A stretch of 64,000 nucleotides of DNA from Lysobacter enzymogenes (GTDB lineage: Bacteria; Pseudomonadota; Gammaproteobacteria; Xanthomonadales; Xanthomonadaceae), in the NCBI RefSeq assembly GCF_023617245.1, contig NZ_CP067396.1, positions 2,046,001 through 2,110,000 on the forward strand. The letters are read 5' to 3'. The notes under the pieces were generated by a model. It saw only the letters and a program-made list of their open reading frames with translations. It was not told the origin of the DNA and did not search any database. Made by a program: the position numbers and the translations under genes. This document shows, in pieces, positions 27,056 to 38,350 of this stretch (position 1 is its first letter; each line of letters starts with the position of its first letter).

Positions 27056-27790
27056 ATGATCGAATGGAGCAAGTTGCAGGACGCCTACGGCCCCGCCGAC
27101 GCGGTGCCGGCGCTGTTGGCCGCGCTGGACCCGGACCCCGCAGCGGAGGTCTGGACCGAGCTGTGGTCGCGCATCTGCCACCAGGGCACGGTCTATTCGG
27201 CGAGCTATCCGGCGCTGCCGGCGCTGTTGGACGCCGCGCGCGGATGGGCGCCGCCGGCGCGGGTCATGCCGGTTTCGCTTGCGGCGACGATTCTCGCCTC
27301 GCCGCAAACCGGCGCGGACGAACGCGCGCGCTATGCCGCGCTGGCCGCGGAGCTGCGTTCGCTCGCCGCGGATTCGCTGCGGGCGCCGGCGCTGTCGCGC
27401 GCGGACATCGTCTGCCTGCAGCAGGCGGTGTTGTTGCTCGACGGCGAGCCGTGGGCGGAGCAGTACGATCGCCTGTTGAGCGGCGAACTCGACGGGCAGT
27501 GCCCGGCGTGCGCGACGGATCTGATGATCGTGATCGGGGAGTACGGGTTTTTCGTCACCGACCAGGAGTGGATCCACGGTCACAACGAGCGCGCCGCGCC
27601 GATCGCGCCGGCCGAACCGGCCAATCCAGACGATCCGGCCGGCCTGCCTTCGGTCGGCGAGTGGTTATGGCACGGCGCGCGGCGTCACGACGACGCTGAA
27701 TTGCAGGCCTGGATCGCGCACCTGTTCGGCCGCGGCCGCTGTCCGGCGTGCGCGGCGCAGTGGCCGGTCCTGGACGCGGTGTCGGCCTAG
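27056..27790 (+). CDS. Uncharacterised cytoplasmic protein with two CPAC motifs
   Basis: The 244-residue protein starts after AGGAG five bases before the ATG. It has no signal peptide or transmembrane helix. The N-terminal half is helical and HEAT-like, with WTELWSRICHQGTVYSASYP, a segment I associate with widespread unnamed proteins in actinobacteria and proteobacteria. Two CPxC pairs, GQCPACATDL and GRCPACAAQW, near residues ~150 and ~230 could bind one zinc. Its TAG stop overlaps that of the convergent pip gene within CTAG. A role as an immunity or adaptor protein is speculation. Confidence 0.75.
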   Translation: MIEWSKLQDAYGPADAVPALLAALDPDPAAEVWTELWSRICHQGTVYSASYPALPALLDAARGWAPPARVMPVSLAATILASPQTGADERARYAALAAELRSLAADSLRAPALSRADIVCLQQAVLLLDGEPWAEQYDRLLSGELDGQCPACATDLMIVIGEYGFFVTDQEWIHGHNERAAPIAPAEPANPDDPAGLPSVGEWLWHGARRHDDAELQAWIAHLFGRGRCPACAAQWPVLDAVSA

Positions 27791-28752
27791 CTTCGCGGCG
27801 GCCCGAACCGCTCCGCCAGCGTGTCGGTCGCCGTCACCAGCGCGTCCACGATCGCCGGATCGGCCGCGCTGTGTCCGGCCAGGACGATGCGCAGCTCCGC
27901 CTCCGGCCAGGCCGCGGCCAGATCGACCGCGCTTTTGACCGGACAGATGATGTCGTAGCGTCCGTGCACGATGGTCGCCGGGATCTCGCGGATGCGGCCG
28001 ATGTCGCGCAGCAACTGGTCGGGCTCCAGGAACACGTCGTGGCGGAAGTAGTGCGCTTCGGCGCGGGCGACGTTGACCGCCGAATCGGTATCGCCGTGGA
28101 TGCCCGGCTCGAAGGGATCGTGCAGCAAGGTGGTGCTGCCGCCTTCGCAATCGCTCCACGCCATCGCCGCCTCGCGCCGCACCTGCAGGTCGTCGCTGTC
28201 CAGGCGCCGCCAGTAGGCCTCGACCATCTGCCCGCGTTCCCCCTCGGGGATGTAGTCGAGGTAGCGCTGCCAGCGTTCCGGGAAGATCCAGCGCGCGCCG
28301 CCGTCGAGTTCGTTGAACCAGCGGAGCTCCGGCGGCCGGCCGAGGAAGATGCCGCGCAGCACCAGCGCGCGCACCGGTTGCGGGTGGGCCTGGGCGTAGG
28401 CCAGCGCCAGGGTCGAGCCCCAGGAGCCGCCGAACACCACCCAGCGCTCGATCCCGAGCAGCGCGCGGATGCGTTCGATGTCGGCGACCAGGTCCCAGGT
28501 GGTGTTGTCGCGCAACTCCGCGTGCGGCGTCGACTTGCCGGCGCCGCGCTGGTCGAACAGCACGATGCGGTAGCGGGCCGGATCGAAGAAGCGGCGGTGA
28601 TACGGCGACACGCCGGCGCCGGGGCCGCCGTGCAGGAACAGCACCGGCAGGCCGTCGGGATTGCCGCATTCCTCGACATGCAGCTCGTGGATCGCGTCCA
28701 CGGCCAGGCGGTGGGTGCGGTAAGGCTCGATCTCGGGGTACAGCTCGCGCAT
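27787..28752 (-). CDS. pip: Proline iminopeptidase
   Basis: The 321-residue alpha/beta-hydrolase removes N-terminal proline from peptides. Markers are the oxyanion motif LFLHGGPGAG, the nucleophile elbow VVFGGSWGSTLAL, the acid in IVHGRYDIICP and the catalytic His in LAGHSA. Start MRELYPEIEPYRTHRLAVD is typical of Pip; the longer open frame upstream crosses the tRNA-Leu gene and is not coding. The protein is cytoplasmic. It converges on the CPAC protein with overlapping stops. Confidence 0.95.
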   Translation of the reverse strand: MRELYPEIEPYRTHRLAVDAIHELHVEECGNPDGLPVLFLHGGPGAGVSPYHRRFFDPARYRIVLFDQRGAGKSTPHAELRDNTTWDLVADIERIRALLGIERWVVFGGSWGSTLALAYAQAHPQPVRALVLRGIFLGRPPELRWFNELDGGARWIFPERWQRYLDYIPEGERGQMVEAYWRRLDSDDLQVRREAAMAWSDCEGGSTTLLHDPFEPGIHGDTDSAVNVARAEAHYFRHDVFLEPDQLLRDIGRIREIPATIVHGRYDIICPVKSAVDLAAAWPEAELRIVLAGHSAADPAIVDALVTATDTLAERFGPPRS

Positions 28753-29023
28753 GGGCGGTCGCCGGCGAAAGGGGAGGCAGGCAGCATAGCCGCGCGTGCT
28801 CGTCGCCGGCTTGCCGGCGCTGGCGCTTGCGGCGGTGGGGTGGGGCGGCGGTCTCGCGGTCGCGGGCGCGACCGGGTTGGGGCGCTGTGCCCGGGTCGTT
28901 GCCTGGGACTGTTGGACTCGGGCTTTCCGGTCCCCGGCGGCGCGCCTGGGCCGGGCGGCTAGGGCTCGGCTTTTGCGCCCGCGCGCCGTTAGAATGCGGG
29001 CCCGGCCTCGCGCGCCGGCGCTT

Positions 29024-29108
29024 GCGAAAGTGGCGGAATTGGTAGACGCACTGGATTTAGGTTCCAGCGGTTCACACCGTGCGGGTTCGAGTCCCGCCTT
29101 TCGCACCA
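29024..29108 (+). tRNA. tRNA-Leu (TAG)
   Basis: The 85-base class II tRNA has acceptor stem GCGAAAG/CTTTCGC, anticodon loop TTTAGGT (TAG), a variable arm (CGGTTCACACCG) and an encoded CCA. A TAGAAT -10-like box lies at 28990-28995. Confidence 0.97.
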
Positions 29109-29560
29109 AGGCCGCGCGCGGAAGATCGGCCGCCGCTGCCGCCGCGATGGCCGGCCGAGCCGGCCGGCGTTTCTGTCGCCATCCGCGTCCTGGCCGTGGC
29201 GCCGACCGCCCGGTCGGTCGTTCTGTCTGCCCTCGATGCGCTTGCCAACGGCCGCCTTCGGGCCCGAACCCCACCGTCGCAAGCCCGGACCGCACTCCCT
29301 GTTCGGGGCTCGCCGGCCCTTTCGGCCGCGACTGGCACCCGGCCCGTCCCATGGCCTTCTGCGACGCGTGCGCAAAACCCAGCCCGCGACCCCAAAACCC
29401 GCCACCCGCCGGCCTTTGCGCCCGGCAACGCTGGCAGGCCAGCGCGTAATCGGCCAAACTAGCAAGTTCCGCCGGCCGGCGAGCGTCACCCCCGGGCCGG
29501 CGGCCGGACCGGATCAACAACATCGTCGCCGCGGCGGGTGCCGCGGTCGCAGGAGTGGAT
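29109..29560. other. Intergenic region upstream of tig
   Basis: These ~450 bases between tRNA-Leu and tig have no supported gene. Open frames here are Arg/Pro-rich shadows. The tig promoter must lie here, but I see no clear hexamers. Confidence 0.5.
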
Positions 29561-30862
29561 ATGCAAGTTTCGCTGGAATCGCTGGGCTCGCTGGAGCGCC
29601 GACTGACCTTCAGCCTGCCGGCCGAAAACCTGGAAAGCCAGGTCGGCGGCCGCCTGCGCGAGATCGCGCGCGGCGCCAACATCAAGGGCTTCCGTCCGGG
29701 CAAGGTGCCGACCAAGGTCATCGAGCAGCGCTTCGGCGCCCAGGTCCGCGCCGAGATCCTCGATGGCATGCTGCGCGAGAGCTTCGGCGACGCGATCCGC
29801 AAGGAACAGCTGCAGATCGCCGGCAACCCGAGCATCGAGCCGGCCGGCGAGACCGACGGCACCCTGTCCTACGTGGCCGTCTTCGAGGTCGTGCCGGACT
29901 TCGGCGACATCGACGTGGCCAAGTTGGAAGTGGTGCGCCACGCCGCCGAGGTCACCGACGCCGACATCGACGCGATGATCGAGAACCTGCGCCTGCAGCG
30001 CCGCACCCTGCAGTCGGTCGAGCGCGGCGCCCAGGAAGGCGACGTGGTCGAAGTCGAGACCTGGACCGAGATCGACGGCCTGCGCATGCCGGCCGAGGGC
30101 GCCGAGTACGGCAGCACCCAGATCGGCTCGGGCGCGATGTTCAAGCCGCTGGAAGACGCCATGGTCGGGGTCAAGGCCGGCGAGGAGAAGGTCGCCGAAG
30201 TCGAGTTCCCGGCCGACTGGCGCGCCGCCGAGGTCGCCGGCAAGACCGCCAACGTGCACCTCAAGCTCAACCACGTGTCCGAGCCGGTGATGCCGGTGGT
30301 CGATGCCGAGTTCATCAAGAGCTTCGGCGTGCGCAGCGGCGACGCCGAGCAGTTCCGCGCCGACATCCGCACCAACCTGGAGCGCGAGCTCAAGGGCGCG
30401 CTGATGAACCGCCTGCGCCAGGAAGTCGGCGAGCAGCTGGTCAAGGCCTACGAATCGGTGGAAATGCCGCCGAAGCTGGTCGAGCAGGAAGCCCGCAACA
30501 TGGTCTGGCAGACCGTCGAGCAGGCCCGCCGCCAGGGCCGCCAGGTCACCGCGCCGGACGACGCCCACCTGAACTACATGGACGCCGCGCGCAAGCGCGT
30601 GCTGGTCGGCCTGCTGGTCGGCGAGATCGCCCGCCGCAACGACCTGCGCCTGGAGCCCAAGCGCGTCAACGAGACCCTGCGCCTGATCGCCTCGACCTAC
30701 GAGGAGCCGCAGCAGGTGATCGACCTGTACCGCAACGACCAGCAGCTGATGGCCGGCCTGCAGAACCGGGTGATGGAAGAGCAGGTGATCGACTGGATCG
30801 CCGAGCGCGCCCAGCACACCGAGCAGCCGCTGTCGTTCAGCGACGCGATCCGTCCGAACTGA
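29561..30862 (+). CDS. tig: Trigger factor
   Basis: The 433-residue chaperone and peptidyl-prolyl isomerase binds the ribosome exit tunnel. The ribosome-binding signature GFRPGKVP is present as NIKGFRPGKVPTKVIEQRFG. The FKBP-like PPIase domain (~155-240) and a long helical C-terminus follow. The ATG at 29561, with AGGAG six bases upstream, is preferred over the in-frame GTG at 29555. It starts the conserved tig-clpP-clpX-lon run. Confidence 0.97.
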   Translation: MQVSLESLGSLERRLTFSLPAENLESQVGGRLREIARGANIKGFRPGKVPTKVIEQRFGAQVRAEILDGMLRESFGDAIRKEQLQIAGNPSIEPAGETDGTLSYVAVFEVVPDFGDIDVAKLEVVRHAAEVTDADIDAMIENLRLQRRTLQSVERGAQEGDVVEVETWTEIDGLRMPAEGAEYGSTQIGSGAMFKPLEDAMVGVKAGEEKVAEVEFPADWRAAEVAGKTANVHLKLNHVSEPVMPVVDAEFIKSFGVRSGDAEQFRADIRTNLERELKGALMNRLRQEVGEQLVKAYESVEMPPKLVEQEARNMVWQTVEQARRQGRQVTAPDDAHLNYMDAARKRVLVGLLVGEIARRNDLRLEPKRVNETLRLIASTYEEPQQVIDLYRNDQQLMAGLQNRVMEEQVIDWIAERAQHTEQPLSFSDAIRPN

Positions 30863-30873
30863 GCGATCGCACC

Positions 30874-30905
30874 GGCCCGCGGCTCTCGCCGCGGGCCGCT
30901 TGCTT
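30874..30905 (+). terminator. Hairpin after tig
   Basis: The stem GGCCCGCGG/CCGCGGGCC is followed by a weak T-rich end (GCTTGCTTT). The remaining ~270 bases before clpP hold no gene. Confidence 0.65.
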
Positions 30906-31176
30906 TGCGAGGTCCCTGCGCGACGAGGCCGCAGTGCCCGTGGCCCGCGTTTCGCGGTCCGCCCTCGGACCCGGCCCGCGCGGGCCTCCGCCGCACCGGC
31001 CAGTCGCATCGGCCCGGAGCGCGGGCCGCATCGGCACGCAACCCCGCTGGCCGGCGCCCACGCCGCGTTTTTGACAATCGCGCCTCTTGCGCTGCGCCGC
31101 GACCGGCCCCAAGTTGGGCTCAACCGCGCAAGCAACCCAGCGCCCCCCTACGTCAGCCACAGGTGCCGTTCAATCC

Positions 31177-31803
<627 letters not shown>

Positions 31804-32006
31804 GGACGCCGCCGGGCGGGCCGACACAGCGCGCAAACCCTTGATCGCACTGCGGTATGCGGCGAAAGGGACGGTCCGGGGCGCTGTGCTATCCTCGGGC
31901 CGAGCCGCCTGAACAAGCCTCGGCGGCGCTTGCCGCCCAGGCGTTTTGGGCATATTAAGAAGCCAACGCGCACCACAAGACTGAGCACCAACGGGCCAAA
32001 CCAAGC

Positions 32007-33302
32007 ATGACCGACGAACGACAAGGACGCAGCACGGGCGACAGCAACAAGATCCTGTATTGCTCGTTCTGCGGTAAAAGCCAGCACGAAGTCCGCAAGC
32101 TGATCGCGGGCCCGAGCGTGTTCATCTGCGATGAGTGCGTGGAGCTGTGCAACGACATCATCCGCGAGGAACTCGAGGAGAAGGCGCAGTCGGCGCGCAG
32201 CCACCTGCCCAAGCCGCGCGAGATCCTCGAGGTGCTCGATCAGTACGTGATCGGCCAGCAGCGCGCCAAGCGCACGCTCGCGGTCGCCGTGTACAACCAC
32301 TACAAGCGCATCGAGAGCCGGCAGAAGAACGACGACGTCGAACTGTCGAAGTCGAACATCCTGCTGGTCGGCCCGACCGGTTCGGGCAAGACCCTGCTCG
32401 CCGAGACGCTGGCGCGGCTGCTCAACGTGCCGTTCACCATCGCCGACGCCACCACGCTGACCGAAGCCGGTTACGTGGGCGAAGACGTGGAGAACATCAT
32501 CCAGAAGCTGCTGCAGAAGTGCGACTACGACGTCGAGAAGGCGCAGCAGGGCATCGTCTACATCGACGAGATCGACAAAATCTCGCGCAAGAGCGACAAC
32601 CCGTCGATCACCCGCGACGTGTCCGGCGAAGGCGTGCAGCAGGCGTTGCTCAAGCTGATCGAAGGCACCATCGCCAGCGTGCCGCCGCAGGGCGGGCGCA
32701 AGCATCCGCAGCAGGAATTCCTGCAGGTCGACACGCGCAACATCCTGTTCGTGGTCGGCGGTGCGTTCGCCGGCCTGGACAAGATCATCCAGCAGCGCAG
32801 CACCGAGGCCGGCGGCATCGGCTTCGGCGCCAAGGTCAAGAGCGCCGAGCGCAAGATCGACATCGGCAAGATCCTCGCCGACGTCGAACCCGAGGACCTG
32901 ATCAAGTTCGGCCTGATCCCCGAGTTCGTCGGCCGCCTGCCGGTGGTCGCCACGCTCGAGGAACTCGACGAGCCGGCGCTGATCTCGATCCTGACCGAGC
33001 CGAAGAACGCGATCACCAAGCAGTTCCGCAAGCTGTTCGAGATGGAGAACGTCGAGCTGGAGTTCCGCCCCGACGCGCTCTCGGCCATCGCCAAGAAGGC
33101 GCTCAAGCGCAAGACCGGCGCGCGCGGCTTGCGCACCATCGTCGAGTCGGTGCTGCTGGACACGATGTACGAACTGCCGTCGCTGGAGAACGTCAGCAAG
33201 GTGGTGGTGGACGAGTCGGTGATCGAACACAAGTCCGAGCCGTACCTGATCTACCAGACGCCGCCGGCGCAGCAACAGCCCAAGGTGGCCTCGGCCGAGT
33301 AA
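32007..33302 (+). CDS. clpX: ATP-dependent Clp protease ATP-binding subunit ClpX
   Basis: The 431-residue AAA+ unfoldase feeds ClpP. An N-terminal zinc-binding domain has Cys19, Cys22, Cys41 and Cys44. Walker A is GPTGSGKT (122-129), Walker B is VYIDEIDKI, and the pore loop is GYVG in EAGYVGEDVENI. A TGCTATCCT extended -10-like box lies at 31887-31895, ~110 bases upstream, so clpX may also be transcribed on its own. Confidence 0.98.
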   Translation: MTDERQGRSTGDSNKILYCSFCGKSQHEVRKLIAGPSVFICDECVELCNDIIREELEEKAQSARSHLPKPREILEVLDQYVIGQQRAKRTLAVAVYNHYKRIESRQKNDDVELSKSNILLVGPTGSGKTLLAETLARLLNVPFTIADATTLTEAGYVGEDVENIIQKLLQKCDYDVEKAQQGIVYIDEIDKISRKSDNPSITRDVSGEGVQQALLKLIEGTIASVPPQGGRKHPQQEFLQVDTRNILFVVGGAFAGLDKIIQQRSTEAGGIGFGAKVKSAERKIDIGKILADVEPEDLIKFGLIPEFVGRLPVVATLEELDEPALISILTEPKNAITKQFRKLFEMENVELEFRPDALSAIAKKALKRKTGARGLRTIVESVLLDTMYELPSLENVSKVVVDESVIEHKSEPYLIYQTPPAQQQPKVASAE

Positions 33303-33309
33303 GACCTTC

Positions 33310-33340
33310 GCCCCCGCCCAGTGCGGGGGCGATCGTTTTC
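33310..33340 (+). terminator. Terminator of clpX
   Basis: CGCCCCCGC/GCGGGGGCG with a short loop and a GATCGTTTT tail, directly after the stop. Confidence 0.85.
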
Positions 33341-33361
33341 GGGGGCGGGTTTTTGTGTTTG

Positions 33362-33706
33362 CCTCAGGAGCGCTTGAGTCCCGACGCTTTCCGCTGAGGT
33401 CGCAGCGACCTGGCACGAAAGCGTCGGGGCTGAAGCCCCTCCCACAATCGCTTCGGCGGTTGTTCGAGTGGGTTTCGATCTGCTTTAGTGGGAGGGACTT
33501 CAGTCCCGACGCTTTCCGCTAAGGTCGCGATGACGTGGCACAAAAGTATCGGGGCTGAAGCCCCTCCCACAATCGCTTCGGCGGTTGCTTCGAGTGAGTT
33601 TCGATCTGCTTTAGTGGGAGGGACTTCAGTCCCGACGCTTTCCATTCCGATCGCGGCGATCCGGCACAAAAGCGTCGGGGCTGAAGCCCCTCCCGCAATC
33701 GCTCAA
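33362..33706. repeat. Array of three ~125-bp units, each a family-A REP element
   Basis: Each unit has CAGTCCCGACGCTTTCC on the left and AAAGCGTCGGGGCTGAAGCC plus CCTCCC on the right. Between units is a conserved linker, AATCGCTTCGGCGGTTG and TTTCGATCTGCTTTAGTG. Matching positions lie 125-126 bases apart (33377, 33502, 33628). It lies between clpX and the convergent SUKH-like gene. Confidence 0.92.
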
Positions 33707-33716
33707 GGCCCGCGCC

Positions 33717-34376
33717 TCAGGCGGCGCTGTCGTCCTCGGCCTCGTCGCCATCTCCGTTCCACTCGACCATCGCCCGCCGCGCCCGCTCCACGCTCTCGCA
33801 CAAGGCCTCTTCCAGCGTCTGCCGGGCCGGGCTCGCCGCCAGCATCGCGCGCAGTTCGCGGCGCACGCCGCCGAAATCGTCTTGGTCGTAGTACAACGCG
33901 CCGAAGCGGCCGTCCTCGTCGGCGTACAGGTACCACGCGCTTTCCGCGACGGTATCGGTGCGGTACCAGCCGAAGCAGCGGTAGCGCGCGTTGAGCGCAT
34001 CCAGTTCGGCCTGTTCGAAGGACCGGCCCGGCTCGAACTCGGGCCGGTCGTTGGCCCAGCTGTAGACGATCATGTCGGCCAGGCCCAGCGAGCGGATCCG
34101 CTGCCAGGCGTCGGCGTGCTCCAGGCCGTCGGCCAGTTGCGCCGGGCCGGGCAGCTGCACGCAATGCGACTCGGTGTTGTTCCAGTTCTGCAGGCCGCCG
34201 AACTGGCGGTAGAAGGCCTCCAGGTCCTGCGGCAGCGGACGCGGTTCCAGCGCCTGCAGGCGGGCGATCTCGTCGCTGGCGGCGGGCCCGACCGGCAGCA
34301 GGGTGTTGTAGTCGTCGTCCCAGAACCGGGTCCGGATCTCGTTGTATCGGTCGATGGCGGTCTGCAATCGTTGCAT
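33717..34376 (-). CDS. SMI1/KNR4 (SUKH)-like protein
   Basis: In this 219-residue soluble protein, the central region LPQDLEAFYRQFGGLQNWNN is the SUKH hallmark (start of the fold plus FGG). ADMIVYSWANDRPEFEPG and WYLYADEDGRFGALYYDQDD follow. The acidic tail ends DGDEAEDDSAA. SUKH proteins are often immunity proteins against secreted or contact-dependent nuclease toxins, but no toxin gene is adjacent. The ribosome site is weak. It is convergent to clpX across the REP array and divergent from lon. Confidence 0.78.
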   Translation of the reverse strand: MQRLQTAIDRYNEIRTRFWDDDYNTLLPVGPAASDEIARLQALEPRPLPQDLEAFYRQFGGLQNWNNTESHCVQLPGPAQLADGLEHADAWQRIRSLGLADMIVYSWANDRPEFEPGRSFEQAELDALNARYRCFGWYRTDTVAESAWYLYADEDGRFGALYYDQDDFGGVRRELRAMLAASPARQTLEEALCESVERARRAMVEWNGDGDEAEDDSAA

Positions 34377-34575
34377 CGCTGGCGTCCTGACGATGGGGGC
34401 GGGCGGGACGCTTTGTCCCGTCCCCGGATTTGTATCACAAGGCGATGATTTCAAAGCGGTTTTTGTCGATTTTGCGGGCCGCCCGGCGGGCTTTGCTTGC
34501 GCTCCCGGGCCGCCACCCCCATAACGGGAGCCTGGATGCCGCGGCATCCTCACCCCACGCTTGTCGAGAGCTCCA

Positions 34576-37020
<2,445 letters not shown>

Positions 37021-37097
37021 CTCGGGCCGTCGGTCGGAGGGCCCCGGAAGCGGGCGCGAAAAAACGCTGAAAGCCGCGCCACTGCTGGCTTTCAAGC

Positions 37098-37126
37098 TTG
37101 CGCCCCCTATAGGCCGCTGGTATAAC
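37098..37126 (+). promoter_or_regulatory. Candidate sigma70-type promoter of the HU gene
   Basis: TTGCGC (37098-37103) and TATAAC (37121-37126) are separated by 17 bases. This gives a leader of ~125 bases before the ATG. Confidence 0.6.
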
Positions 37127-37257
37127 GACCGCAACCGCGCAGCCCCAATCCACAAGCACAACTTCTGCGCGGCACACTTGATCGGAGCGCGCCTCCTGCG
37201 GCGTCGCTCCGATTCTCAGAACTCGCGGTCGCAACCGCACAGGGAGTCAAGAAAATA

Positions 37258-37530
37258 ATGAACAAGGCCGAACTCGTAGGCGCCGTCGCCGAAACCGCCG
37301 AGCTGTCGAAGACCGACGCTACCGCCGCCGTCGATGCGCTGATCGACGTCGTCACCAAGGCGCTGAAGAAGGGCGACACTGTCACGCTCGTAGGCTTCGG
37401 CACCTTCCAGGTGCGCAAGCGCGCCGCCCGCCAGGGCCGCAACCCGAAGACCGGCGAGACCATCAAGATCCCGGCTTCGAAGAATCCCTCCTTCAAGGCT
37501 GGCAAAGCGCTGAAGGATGCCGTAAACTAA
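37258..37530 (+). CDS. hup: DNA-binding protein HU
   Basis: The 90-residue nucleoid protein starts MNKAELVGAVAETAELSKTD and contains the HU signature GFGTFQVRKRAARQGRNPKT and the tail AGKALKDAVN. It bends DNA and compacts the chromosome. Its position directly after lon is conserved. tRNA-Val follows only 62 bases later with no terminator seen between them. Confidence 0.97.
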   Translation: MNKAELVGAVAETAELSKTDATAAVDALIDVVTKALKKGDTVTLVGFGTFQVRKRAARQGRNPKTGETIKIPASKNPSFKAGKALKDAVN

Positions 37531-37592
37531 TCAACTCGGCGGCGGTGCAGCGCACTGTCGACGAAACCCAAAGCAGTCAGCCCAGGTCATCC

Positions 37593-37667
37593 GGGTGCTT
37601 AGCTCAGCGGTAGAGCGTCTCCTTTACACGGAGAGGGTCGGGGGTTCGAAACCCTCAGCACCCACCA
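37593..37667 (+). tRNA. tRNA-Val (TAC)
   Basis: The 75-base tRNA has acceptor stem GGGTGCT/AGCACCC, anticodon loop TTTACAC (TAC), a T arm GGGGGTTCGAAACCC and an encoded CCA. It may be read through from hup. Confidence 0.96.
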
Positions 37668-37783
37668 GAGTCGCTGGTCTTTCTGCCGTGGCGGTTGCTT
37701 CGCGAAAGCGGCATCGACGAGCGAAACGGGTTTTCGGAAACCGATTTTGGTTGTAAAGTTTCAGCGGCAACGTTTCAAAGTGC

Positions 37784-37860
37784 GGAGTGGTAGTTCAGTC
37801 GGTTAGAATGCTGGCCTGTCACGCCGGAGGTCGCGGGTTCGAGTCCCGTCCACTCCGCCA
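37784..37860 (+). tRNA. tRNA-Asp (GTC), copy 1
   Basis: The acceptor stem is GGAGTGG/CCACTCC with discriminator G; the anticodon loop is CTGTCAC (GTC) and CCA is encoded. It is identical over 77 bases to the copy at 37966. Confidence 0.97.
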
Positions 37861-37867
37861 GTTTTGT

Positions 37868-37899
37868 CGAAGGCGCCGGAAACGGCGCCTTCGTTTTTT
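37868..37899 (+). terminator. Terminator after tRNA-Asp copy 1
   Basis: CGAAGGCGCC/GGCGCCTTCG, a 6-base loop and a run of six T. Confidence 0.92.
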
Positions 37900-37965
37900 A
37901 TATAAGTGAGGGTCCTCGATTTTGTCGCGCTGCGGCACGGATCGAAGGCCGGAGTTTCAAAGCGC

Positions 37966-38042
37966 GGAGTGGTAGTTCAGTCGGTTAGAATGCTGGCCTG
38001 TCACGCCGGAGGTCGCGGGTTCGAGTCCCGTCCACTCCGCCA
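37966..38042 (+). tRNA. tRNA-Asp (GTC), copy 2
   Basis: This copy is identical to copy 1, with short shared flanks (TTTCAAAG before, CAGTT after), which suggests a local duplication. Confidence 0.97.
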
Positions 38043-38050
38043 GTTGTAGC

Positions 38051-38085
38051 GAAAAGGCACCGGAAACGGTGCCTTTTCTTTTTTC
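38051..38085 (+). terminator. Terminator after tRNA-Asp copy 2
   Basis: GAAAAGGCACC/GGTGCCTTTTC with the same loop GGAAAC as the first terminator, then TTTTTT. The following ~265 bases to ppiD hold no gene. Confidence 0.92.
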
Positions 38086-38350
38086 CGCGGCCGATTTCCG
38101 TGGCCGATCGCGCGCGCGGATTCCCGTATCCGCATTACCGCGCACGGGCGATGCGCACGCGCGTTCGCAACCGGCGCCCGGCCGCGGGATCGCCCGCGGG
38201 CCTCGGCGCCGGCCCGGGCCGCGTGCGCCGGCCGGCCGGGACGGGCCGACCGCGGCCAAATGCGGCCGAATGCGACGACCGTCGTCCCACGCCGCCCAGG
38301 CCGCGGAACCGCGCTAAACTGTCCGGCTTACGACTTAACCCGACCCGGAC

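Noticed and set aside
24779..27060. Integrated genomic island with attachment sites at the tRNA cluster
   Set aside because: I found no integrase, no transposase and no duplicated tRNA 3' end, so the island idea is kept only as a weak inference.
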